In this document: positions 55,661 through 64,000 of the stretch, one piece after another | How positions within the stretch are numbered: the first letter of the stretch is position 1 | Layout of the letters: each line of letters opens with the position of its first letter | From: Trichopria drosophilae | Taxonomy: Eukaryota; Arthropoda; Insecta; Hymenoptera; Diapriidae | DNA: 64,000 nucleotides | Direction of reading: 5' to 3' | NCBI GenBank assembly: GCA_030407085.1 | Contig: CM059584.1 | Coordinates: forward strand, 92,542,501-92,606,500 | Notes under the pieces: model-generated | Told to the model about the DNA's origin: nothing | What the model saw: the letters and a program-made list of their open reading frames with translations, nothing else | Databases searched by the model: none | Translations under genes and position numbers: made by a program

Positions 55661-56245
55661 ATGAATCAAATGTTTAACTTGTTTAAAACTCACATTCTTT
55701 TCTACAATATGCCCTATTGTGAGTGCAATTTGCGGATAACATTCTGGAATGCTCGCAGCATCGTCAAGAAAGAAGAAGAAGTTCAAAAAATGTTAACTGG
55801 TGCAGATATATTTGTGTTGAGTCATGGTTATCAAGCAACAAACACGAACAGTTTCATTTTAGTGGAAATAGCAGGCATCAAGCTCACCAATTTAAAAAAA
55901 AACCTCTAGATCTCGTTGTATGTTATACATCACCAGGGCTGACCTTGTCACAGCGCCAATGGGATGAAATACTGAATAATGTAAATAAAAACCACACAAT
56001 ATTCATGGGGGACTTTAATGCTTATCATAAGCACTGAAACTGTGGTAAGGAGGATATCAATAGAGAAAGACTTCTTGAGAACTTTAATAAAACAAACTTA
56101 TATCTTCACAACGCAAAATCGAGAACTTATATACAACCGAACTCTAACATTTCATCTGATATCCATCTTGTGTTCTCTTCTATTAACATCGCAGATGAAG
56201 TCGATATTAAAATAAATTATGAACTCGGATCACTTTCCTATTTTT
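55661..56245 (+). pseudogene. LINE ORF2, endonuclease domain
   Basis: Successive frames encode LRITFWNARSIVKKEEEV, then IFMGDFNAYHKH (about 56001-56037), and ELGSDHFPIFI (about 56218-56250). These are the N-terminal, Asp/Asn and Ser-Asp-His motifs of the APE-type (EEP) endonuclease that nicks the target. At least two frame changes occur. The following RT part is found at 61362-62245, beyond the inserted BEL/Pao element. Confidence 0.82.
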
Positions 56246-56286
56246 ATAATTTTCATTACGGAGCAAAGCATCTACTTCAAGAAGTC

Positions 56287-57017
56287 TGTTTGGTTCTTTT
56301 GCATCTCGATAAGGCCCTATACCGCCGATTGTCGCCGCGAATGTAACGCGCGCGCATATTTGGAGGGGATCTCGCGGCGAGTTGCGTCTGGCCCCGCGAG
56401 CATGCCGGCAGTTGAGTTCCGGCTTCGACGCGTAATAGTTTTTGGTTGACGGTACGGTCTCTCGCGAGTTACTGCTGTGACGATTTTGAGTGGTTTCGGT
56501 TATCAGCGGTCTTAGCGTGCCAGTACTGCCTATTATTTTACGTGCATTGAAAGTGGGAGATTTGGCCACGTGTGAGTTCCTGGGAGAAGTCGAGGCGCCC
56601 CAGAGGACTGTGTTTTTGTGAAGTGCACCCGGCCCCTTGCGGCCATTGAGTTGAAGACTGTGCGAGGCAGCGCCGATTTTATGACTGCACTTAGGAAGTA
56701 AGGAAGATCCGTATAGGTTAAGTGTGCAGCGGCACGAGGTAAGAGTCTGGTCGTTGTGTGTGCGTGTGAATGTGTGTATATGCGATCGAATTCCGCCCGT
56801 TAATTTGTAGTTCTTTGTACCTTGTTTTCATATAATAAAGATATCCGCTTGCCCTGGCTTTTTTCCCTACTCCGTGGGAGTTTTTATGCCTAGGCAAGTG
56901 CGTAAAGTTACCGCGAAAGTGTGTTCGAATTATTTGGCTAACCAATCCTCGTTTATTCCCTTTATTTGATTATAATCCCTACTACCTATTTTAGTAAAGC
57001 TAATTAACTTCCAAACA
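56287..57017 (+). repeat. 5' LTR of BEL/Pao copy 3
   Basis: 731 bp, with a GC-rich first half and AATAAAG at about 56834. The first 171 bp recur at 61181-61359, where a short extra GCG-rich piece is present. Confidence 0.82.
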
Positions 57018-58336
57018 TGGTGCCCGGATGAGGATTTTATGAGTGTTTAACGCTTCGTTCGCAAAACTCCCACGCATTCCTCTACCCACCTTTTCGGGTA
57101 AATACGAGGATTGGGCTGGTTTCTGCGATCTCTTCACGACTGTTGTACATGAGGCCCCCCAATTAGCAGAAGCAACGAAATTGTAATATTTAAAGTCATG
57201 TTTAACCGGAAGTGCGGTAGACCTCATTAAAGATGTCGCTACTACGAGTGCCAACTATCCCAGCACATGGCAAGCTCTCAAAACCCGCTATTTTAATCCT
57301 CGCTTGATAATTAACAAGCTGCTAACTTCCTTTATGGAAATCCCACATGTAAAAAAAGAATCAGCCTCCGAGCTGCGCTCCTTCGTCGACGTATCTCAAA
57401 GTATTGTACGTTCCTTGTCTAACCTTAAATTGACGGTGGAACACTGGGACGTCAGGCTCGTGTTTATGTTCTCTGGGAGGCAGAATTGAGTGAAAGGGAT
57501 TCTTCGATCCGAGAGGATGATGATTTTCTGAATTTGCTTCCAAAGTTCTCGGATCTCGTCAAGTTTCTTGAAAAGGGAACGCAGGCTCTTGGAATGTCCA
57601 CCTTGAAGCGTAGAGTAGAAAAGCGCCCATTTTCAACACCTGCGGCGGGCCCTCAACCGCGAAAAGTTTTTCATGCTAGTACTGCTCGCTCTTCTTATAG
57701 AGGTTCTTCACGGTGCCCTTTTTGTTCCAAGTCCAGCTCTCTTATAAGGTGCCACAAATTTCAGAATGAAAGTCCCTGTGATCGCGTTTCTTCGGTTAAG
57801 CGTTTGCAATTGTGTTACAATTGTCTTGGACAGCATCGAGTAAACGCCTGTCCTTCTTCTGGACGTCGCTCGGTCTGTCAACGTAAGCATCATACGGCAC
57901 TCCATTTGAAGTCGCATGACAGCGCTCCAACTTCGCGACACGACGATAATAGAACAACAGTCGACAAGCCTGTTGTTAGTTTGCATGCTTCGAGCTTTCC
58001 ATCAACACGGCGTAGAGTTATCCTCGCTACTGCTCAGGTCCAGGTGATAGGATCAAATGGCAGTAATACCTGCGCTCGAGATCTTTTGAACCAGGGATCT
58101 GAATCATCATTTGTATCAGAATTAAACAACTTCTAGGGCTGCGAAAGCAGCGCACTAGTGTATCGCTATCAGGATTGGGCGCCAGTACCGCAGACACTGC
58201 CCGATCGAAAACCCATTTTGCTCTGCGATCCCAAATCGATTCTGAATTTCGGCATGAAAAGGAAGCTCTCGTTCTTCCCAGACTCACATCGTATCTGCCG
58301 ACGGAAACGATTGACAATTTCAATTTCTCGCAATTA
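57018..58336 (+). pseudogene. gag and protease of BEL/Pao copy 3
   Basis: The gag core IPLPTFSGKYEDWAGF lies near 57080-57125, with an in-frame TAA at about 57183; 57304-57489 continues with the capsid region. 57486-58136 encodes a linker, a Cys-rich zinc region (CPFC, CYNCLGQH, CPSSGRRSVC) and the protease, whose signature reads LLNQGSE where relatives have LLDQGSE. The catalytic Asp is therefore replaced by Asn. A TAG at 58134 ends the frame and the next segment runs to about 58336. Confidence 0.85.
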
Positions 58337-58339
58337 GAA

Positions 58340-60275
58340 GCTCCGGGTCGTTTTTGATGCTTCGCGACAAACTCGGGATGGCTATTCGTTGAATGATTTC
58401 CTCTTAAAAGGCCCTCCGCTCCAAGGAGACCTATCTTTAATTCTATTGAACTGGCGTCGTTATTCCTTTGCCTTCTCTGCTGATATTGTAAAAATGTTTC
58501 GCCAGGTTCGAGTAAACTCCAAAGATCGAGATTCCCAGAGAATAGTATGGGCAGCTTCACCTGACTCCGATCCCGTCGATTATTGCTTAAATACCGTCAC
58601 GTATGGGACGTCTTCGCTCCATATTTGGCGATTCGCACATTTCAACAGTTAGTTCGTGATGAAGGCACTCGATTTCCATTAGATGCTGCATGTCTCCAAT
58701 CGAAGACATACGTAGGCGATACCTTTGCAGGCGCGGACGATTTGCCCACTGCTATCATGAAGCGAAACGAACTCATCTCGTTGCTTGACTCTGCGCGGAT
58801 AGGATTGGATAAGGGGTCTGCCAATCACCCCGACCTCCTTCCTCCTCAGGTAGAGCAAGGTTCCGCGAAAGCTATTGTAATAGATTCCTCGGTTAAAACA
58901 CTCGTTCAGTGGAACCCTATGCGAGATCAGTTTAGGTTCCAAGCTGAAGATATGGAAGAGTTGGCGACAGCCTCAACCAAGCGAGGTATCCTTTCCGCTA
59001 TTTCTCGCTTATTCGATCCCCTAGGGTGGCTTGCTCCAGTTACGGTGATTGCCAAAATTCTAATGCAGGATCTATGGATCCAGAAATGCGACTGGGATTC
59101 TCTACTGCCCACTGAATTTCGTGAGCGCAGGCATTCCTACTGCGACCGACTCTTTGTACGCATTGACTTCACTGTCCGTCGATCGTTGGCTGGGAGTTAC
59201 GGCTGCCCGGTCGTGTGAGATCCACGGATTTTCAGACGCTTCCTCTCGTGCATATTCTGCGGTAGTGTACTTGCGGGTTAAGGACAGTAACGATCGAGTC
59301 CATATATCAATGACATCTGCTAAATCTAAGGTCGCGCCGGTTAAATCCGTTAGTATCCCGAATTTGGAGCTATGTGGGGCGGCTCTGCTAGTAAAACTTA
59401 CCACTCACGTTAGAAAGCTGGATTTCCTTCGTTCGCTTCCTGTCTTCGCATGGTCTGACAGCCAGATTGTGATTATGTGGCTACGCAAACACCCATGCAA
59501 TTGTAAGACATTTGTTGCAAATAGAGTATCTTATATCCAAACGGAGCTACCCTCTGCCACTTGGTCGCACGTGCCCACTAAGGAGAATCCGGCAGATTTA
59601 GCTACTCGTGGTTGCGAGCCTGCTGATCTAGCTCGGAGTGATCTGTGGTGGCGTGGACCTCAGTGGCTTTCTCAACCTCGGGAACATTGGCCGCAAACTT
59701 CTGAAACTTCTCGAACGCTCCATAGCCAGGCTCGGCCTGCGGAATCGACTCTTTTTAATCGTTTCTCCTCGTTAACTCAGTTGATTCGCATACTAGCCTT
59801 GTGTAAGCGACCGCTGGTTAATCTGCATAGGCGCGCCCAAGGCAAGGATCGACTACCTTCGTTTATCACTTCCGATGAGTTATCTGCTGCGAGACTCGTA
59901 GTCATTCGATTAGCACAGGTTAGTGATTTCGTGGAGGAAATGAACCTACTAAAGTCAGGGAAAGAATTACCGAAGCGTAGTCGCCTCCTGAAGTTAAATC
60001 CGTTCTTGGATCAGGATGGAGTTCTGCGCATAGGAGATAGATTGTCCCACTCTAATCTTACGTCTGAACAAAAGCATCCCCGGATTCTTTCGCAAAATCC
60101 CACGCTTAGCAGATTATTTGTTCGGCATTCATATCATCTTTGTTTGCAAGGTGGCCCCACTTTGACATCCAGCATTTTAATGCAACAGGTCTGGATTCTT
60201 GGCAGAAATCGTTTTGTTAAATCTATTATAAGAAAGTGCGTAACGTGTCAGCGGATTAAGCCGCAAACAGCCTAG
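58340..60275 (+). pseudogene. RT, RNase H and integrase N-terminus of BEL/Pao copy 3
   Basis: Homology resumes abruptly with VVFDASRQTRDGYS after a deletion that removed the RT fingers. 58389-58652 holds FSADIVKMFRQVRV. 58583-59218 holds the catalytic site as YVGD (normally YVDD) and SRLFDPLGWLAP. 59121-60275 carries RNase H (HGFSDASSRAYS), NPADLATRG and the integrase zinc region (CVTCQRIKPQTA). A TAG at 60273 separates it from the core. Confidence 0.9.
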
Positions 60276-60278
60276 CAG

Positions 60279-61092
60279 TTGATTGATGATCTTCCTGCCG
60301 ATCTGGTGACTATCGGACGCCCATTTGCTATATCGGGTCTAGACTACGCAGGTCCCATTCAGGTGCGTACGACGAAGGGTCGAGGGCACAAGTCGTATAA
60401 GGGGTATATCGCAGTTTTCGTCTGCTTCTCCACACGGGCCATTAATCTTGAACTGGTTAGCGACCTTATGACTGCTTCCTTCATTTGCGCGTATCGACGG
60501 TTTGTAGGTAGAAGTGGCATTTTCCACCGGCTTTACAGCGACAATGCCACTAACTTCAAAGGGGCGGATGCTGAACTTGAAGATATGTTTCATCGGGCTT
60601 CGGAGTTCTACCACCGGCTTGCTTCACTTCTCGCTAACGATGGCACCGAGTGGACTTTCATTCCACCAAGCGCTCCCCATTATGGCGGTTTGTGGGAAGC
60701 TGGGGTCAAATCCGTCAAGCATCATTTAAAGCGGGCGATGGGTGAACACACCCTCACATTCGAGGAGCTGTCCACTATCCTTGTAGAAATAGAGACTTAA
60801 TCCGCGTCTTAATTCGCGTCCATTGAGCGCCCTTAGTACCGATTCAGACGACCTTCATGCGTTGACTCCGTTCCATTTCCTGAACGGAAGTTCCTATGGA
60901 TTACTCCCAGAAGCCGATATCCCCGACGTTCCTCAGAATCGCTTGAGTAGGTTCCATTTACAGCAATGCATTAGGAATCAGTTTTTGAAGCGCTGGTCCT
61001 CAGAATACCTCCTCCACTTGCAAGAGCGCGAAAAGTGGAGAGGCCTGGTCCGAGTAGTTACAGTGAAGACTGCCACCGCTTCATTTAAGTGA
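60279..61092 (+). pseudogene. Integrase core of BEL/Pao copy 3
   Basis: 60279-60800 encodes the DDE core with D in GLDYAGP, D in YSDNATNF and E in WEAGVKSVKHH, all retained. A TAA at 60798 interrupts, and 60823-61092 gives the C-terminal end (LHALTPFHFLNG, KWRGLVRVV). It lies in one frame with the upstream zinc region except for the single stop. Confidence 0.9.
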
Positions 61093-61180
61093 CACATCGC
61101 TCGACTTTGCCCACTCCATCTAGACGGAGAAGATTAGTTGCAGGGTAGAGTGTTCGTCCGTCGGACGAAGGCGGGCGGGA

Positions 61181-61359
61181 TGTTTGGTTCTTTTGCATCT
61201 CGATAATCCCCTATACCGCCGATTATCGCCGCGAACGCGCGAATGTAATGCGCGCGCATATTTGGAGGGGATCTCACGGCGAGATGCGTCTGGCCCCGCG
61301 AGCATGCCGGCAGTTGAGTTCCGGCTTCGACGCGTAATAGTTTTTGGTTGACGGTACGG
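61181..61359 (+). repeat. Truncated 3' LTR of BEL/Pao copy 3
   Basis: Repeats 56287-56457 and then switches to LINE sequence at about 61360. About 550 bp of the LTR are missing, so no target duplication can be checked. Confidence 0.85.
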
Positions 61360-61361
61360 AA

Positions 61362-62245
61362 TGTGATAGAGTGAAATGACTCAGAAAAGCTTCCTTCAAA
61401 AAGTGGCAATACTCAACAAAATTGGACGATTATATAGATTATAAAAAATGCTGCACCCAAGCAAATAAAACATTCAAGATTAAAAAGAAAGAATGTTTTA
61501 TACAATTTGCTCAGTCTCAATTTTAAAACCAGTCAAAAATACGTTTGGAACACAAGCAAAATTTACAAAAATAAATGGACCAAAATCATACCTTCTCACA
61601 CTTCCGAAAATCAACAAAACGAAGAGAAAGTTAACGACACCTTGGACAAAGTTTGTCCACTGTGGTGTCACACAGATCTTGAGTGGGTTCCTAATTGCAA
61701 GGAGGGTGATTTTTTAAACTCTCAATTTTTTTTTCACAGAGTTAAACATAGCTCTTAATGATACTAAACTACATTCATCGCCGGGTATGGACGGAATCGA
61801 TTACGATACCATGCGGATACTACCAGCAAAGTACAATTTATTGTTACTTGATGTATTTAATGAAATGTACACATACCATTGCTATCTGGGTGAATAGAAA
61901 CAAACATACATGCACTTTATTAGAAAATTTGACGGTAAAAATCTGCGCCCAATAAACTTATCATCTTACTTTTGTAAGTTATTCGAAAAAAATGGTCAAA
62001 AATAAGTTACAGTGGTACACAGAATACAAACATAGCCAGTCAGGATTTCGAAAAGACAATCTAAATTGGACAACCTAGCAAACCTCACTTTGAATATAGA
62101 AGTAGCTTTCAGTAAAAAGGGCGAACTTCTAGCAACATTTTTAGACGTTACTAAAGCTTTCGATAATCTGAATATAGAAATTTTATTCAAGGAACTAGCT
62201 AATATAGGATGCCCTATCAACATAATACTCATAACAACATATTTC
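61362..62245 (+). mobile_element. APE-type LINE, ORF2 continuation (RT part)
   Basis: Frames here encode the segment between endonuclease and RT (KKCCTQANKTFKIKKKECF), then SSPGMDGIDYDT and LRPINLSSYFCKLFEK, and the first palm motif ATFLDVTKAFDNLNIEILF at about 62140-62195. Homology ends near 62245, before the YxDD motif, where another relic begins. The copy is thus 3' truncated as well as interrupted. Confidence 0.82.
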
Positions 62246-62255
62246 GCTCATTATT

Positions 62256-62760
62256 CGATGCACTCACCCCGATGGTACCGTCTTCCCGGTTTCGTCACCG
62301 GCGTCCTCGCTGATACATTTTCGAGCCAACTTGGCGACGACACGACTTCCGATGAGTTAAAGCGAGCTACAGATGTAATTTTTCAATGGCTTCAGATTGT
62401 ACTACTTATTCCTTACATTACTTACGGAATAAAGAATTGGTAACTCCCAAAAGTCATTTATACTTACTACAACCTGTCCTTGAAGCAGAGGGCCTCATTC
62501 GCGTTAGAGGCCGATCGCGTATGATGCAAACATCTGGTCATGTTCAGCACCTACCCTGCCGTACGACTTTACACCCTAAACACCCATTTACATTGTCAGC
62601 ATGGAGGGGTTCAATTGACTCTCTACACATACGACAATTGGTCTGGATTCTTCAAGCCAAGAAATTGATTCCATCCGTAATTTATACCCGACTTCGAGGT
62701 GAATTATTTACTCACACTATAGAAAATCTGCCGGTCAAGGTGTCTAGGGTAGGCAAATAA
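62256..62760 (+). pseudogene. BEL/Pao fragment, RNase H-integrase linker (copy 5)
   Basis: Frames contain TSDELKRATDVIFQWLQ, LQPVLEAEGLIRVRGRSRMM and LPCRTTLHPKHPFT, the linker region of BEL/Pao pol before integrase. No catalytic motif is covered. It directly follows the truncated LINE. Confidence 0.58.
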
Positions 62761-62764
62761 GCTT

Positions 62765-63142
62765 ACCGACCCCACTTCACTAATCTTAATCTTAATCTTA
62801 AACTTATCGCATACATGGCGGCAAAAACGTTAATGTATTGCAATAATAAATAATGAACTAAGCTAATCTATATAAGGAAGAAAATAATATATTTTAATTG
62901 TGATACATTATTAAATAATTTGTTATAAATTAACGAAGTTCAGTAAATAACGTGTTGCTATTTTGCGATCAGTTATTACAGTAGAGTACTAGAACTATGT
63001 GACAGGTCATTAGTTACATGGGCGTAAACAAACAAAAATACATATAGATACTATCATATCAATTACCTATACAATCATATCAAATTACCTATACAAATAT
63101 ACGATATGCATTAAAACATTATTAATAATATATTCAGCCCAC
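62765..63142. other. Donor-proximal intron sequence, nothing recognised
   Basis: AT-rich, with a short (AATCTT)n run near 62784. Leads to the splice donor at 63142. Confidence 0.5.
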
Positions 63143-63974
63143 CTTATTCGCCCATAAAAGTTTTCTCTTCTGAATCTGTTCTGCATATTTTCCTTGTGTT
63201 GCAGTGGTTAACGGGTTATAATAGCTCTGTTCTTTATTACAATTATGTTCAGCATCAGTTTCTGGAGTCCTCAATTCTATTCCTAACTTTTCAAGTTGAG
63301 CAAGTTTACTTCTTCCTTTTTCTTCTCTGTAACTTATGGAACGATATGGTGCTCCAGAGTCTTTCGTTTTCGATTGCAATTGGGCACCGTCTTTAGATTT
63401 CGACCTCGACCTTGTTCTTGTTTTGTGTTCTCTTGATTTTGATCTAGATATTGAACGGGATCTCGATCTGGAACATGATCTTGATCTAGATTTAGACCTT
63501 ACAAAATCTCTCTCTTTTCGGTAATTAAAATGATCATCCGAAGTATGTCGCATGTACAATTTCTCCGTTTTAAAGCGATGGCGGTCACGGTCTCTCTCTC
63601 TTTTTCGATATCTGTCGCGATTTACACCTCTATCTTTACTTTTTTTTTTATCTTCTATGTCTTTCAAGTCATTTCTATCGTGATGCCGATAATTTCTGTC
63701 AAGTTTTTCTTTCTCATCATTTTGCACGTGATTCTTTGATAAATCTCTATGATGTTTGCGTTTATCTTCACATCTCTTTTTATCGAGTTCTTTAGACAAT
63801 ACAACACAGTCTTGATTCAAAGATTTTTTCCCTTCTTTTGAATCTTTTGAACCCAATTTATCAGTATGCAAAGAACGGTGATGCTTATTGGAAAGTTTAC
63901 CGCTACCTGGATGTTTTTTCGCGCTTCTTGCACAATCCCGAGAACTAGATGATCTATCATTTGAATCCGATCTC
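63143..63974 (-). CDS. RSRC2-like protein, RS-rich internal exon
   Basis: The exon opens after TTTTACAG (acceptor at 63975-63976) and stays open for 277 codons to the donor at 63142, so the true start lies beyond the window. It encodes a charged, Lys/Arg/Asp-rich region, then dense RS dipeptides (SRSCSRSRSRSISRSKSR), then the conserved LAQLEKLGIELRTPE, YYNP and KYAEQIQKRKLLWANK. This order matches the C-terminal half of RSRC2. Spliced to 32290 it continues into KFKRLMGIK. The first base of the exon completes a codon begun upstream. If the donor were not used, translation would end two codons later (VG, stop). Confidence 0.87.
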
Positions 63975-64000
63975 CTGTAAAATTATTACGTTCTGCAAGG

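Larger units (their letters stand above)
54420..56286 (+). mobile_element. APE-type LINE, 5' part, interrupted by BEL/Pao copy 3
   Basis: ORF1 starts at ATG 54489 (MAFNQSSSKS) and ORF2 at about 55661. The element stops at 56286, where the BEL/Pao LTR begins, and its ORF2 resumes at about 61362. ORF organisation, an apurinic-type endonuclease before RT and the ORF1 knuckle fit the I/Jockey/R1 group; I cannot place it more finely. Confidence 0.8.
56287..61359 (+). mobile_element. BEL/Pao LTR retrotransposon nested in the LINE, copy 3
   Basis: The 5' LTR is 56287-57017 (TGTTTGG to AAACA), followed at 57018 by the primer-binding-like TGGTGCCCGGATGA. The 3' LTR begins at 61181 with the same TGTTTGGTTC but is cut at about 61359 after 179 bp. 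The element encodes gag, protease, RT, RNase H and integrase, with stops, a large deletion between protease and RT, and catalytic substitutions. LINE sequence flanks it on both sides, so it inserted into the LINE. Confidence 0.92.
32291..63142 (-). other. 30.85-kb intron of the RSRC2-like gene
   Basis: The donor is AAG|GTGGGC at 63142 and the acceptor is TTCATTAG| at 32291. Both flanking codon phases are 0 and the two coding parts join inside one conserved domain, so I infer a single intron. It contains at least five LTR-element copies or pieces, an APE-type LINE, mariner-like and hAT relics, SINEs, foldback elements and minisatellites. The donor differs from GTRAGT at positions 4 and 5. Confidence 0.8.

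Overview
The window is animal nuclear DNA, AT-rich and dominated by transposable elements. The mix of BEL/Pao, Gypsy, R4-clade LINE, pogo, mariner-like and tRNA-derived SINE copies, together with one spliced host gene, suggests an insect. A hymenopteran such as an ant is my best guess from the style of the element proteins, but no single sequence here proves it. I see no rRNA, no functional tRNA and no prokaryotic gene organisation.

Only one host gene is supported. It is the 3' part of an RSRC2-like (arginine/serine-rich coiled-coil protein 2) gene on the minus strand. An RS-rich exon at 63143-63974 joins a terminal exon at 31997-32290, in matching phase. The intron between them is about 30.85 kb and is filled with mobile elements. 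A polyadenylation signal lies at 31736-31741, and further 5' exons lie beyond the right edge.

Layout. 618-3504: a DNA transposon with about 855-bp inverted arms and a 4-bp ATAT target duplication (Sola-like), holding a truncated gene. 3700-11187: satellite A (about 162-168 bp unit), split by a complete but frameshifted BEL/Pao element at 3971-10693 (LTRs about 390 bp, duplication GTTAA). 11188-22740: satellite B (about 153-bp unit), split by a Gypsy element at 12419-22282 that lacks its 3' LTR. 22741-28152: unrecognised sequence, then a broken R4-clade LINE (minus) flanked by two copies of one tRNA-derived SINE. 28791-31534: an apparently intact pogo-type transposon whose one-intron transposase gene ends in a PHD-like finger.

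Inside the host intron (32291-63142) lie: a BEL/Pao relic (33.0-35.1 kb, minus); a dispersed foldback repeat family carrying GCCAT-type motifs (35.7, 44.0-45.9 and 49.8-50.6 kb); a THAP-domain fragment; a hAT transposase tail; a mariner-like element with very long inverted repeats (41.07-43.82 kb); minisatellites; a 0.68-kb near-palindrome; a second tRNA-derived SINE; an orphan gag-like piece; a BEL/Pao copy that has lost pol (50.77-53.4 kb); and an APE-type LINE (54.5-62.2 kb) interrupted by a third BEL/Pao element (56.29-61.36 kb).

The genes do not form a pathway. The window records nested insertion and decay around one splicing-factor-like gene. The most useful points are the giant intron that splits the conserved RSRC2 C-terminal domain, the intact pogo element just downstream of that gene, the two satellites each split by an LTR element, and the foldback family repeated through the intron.
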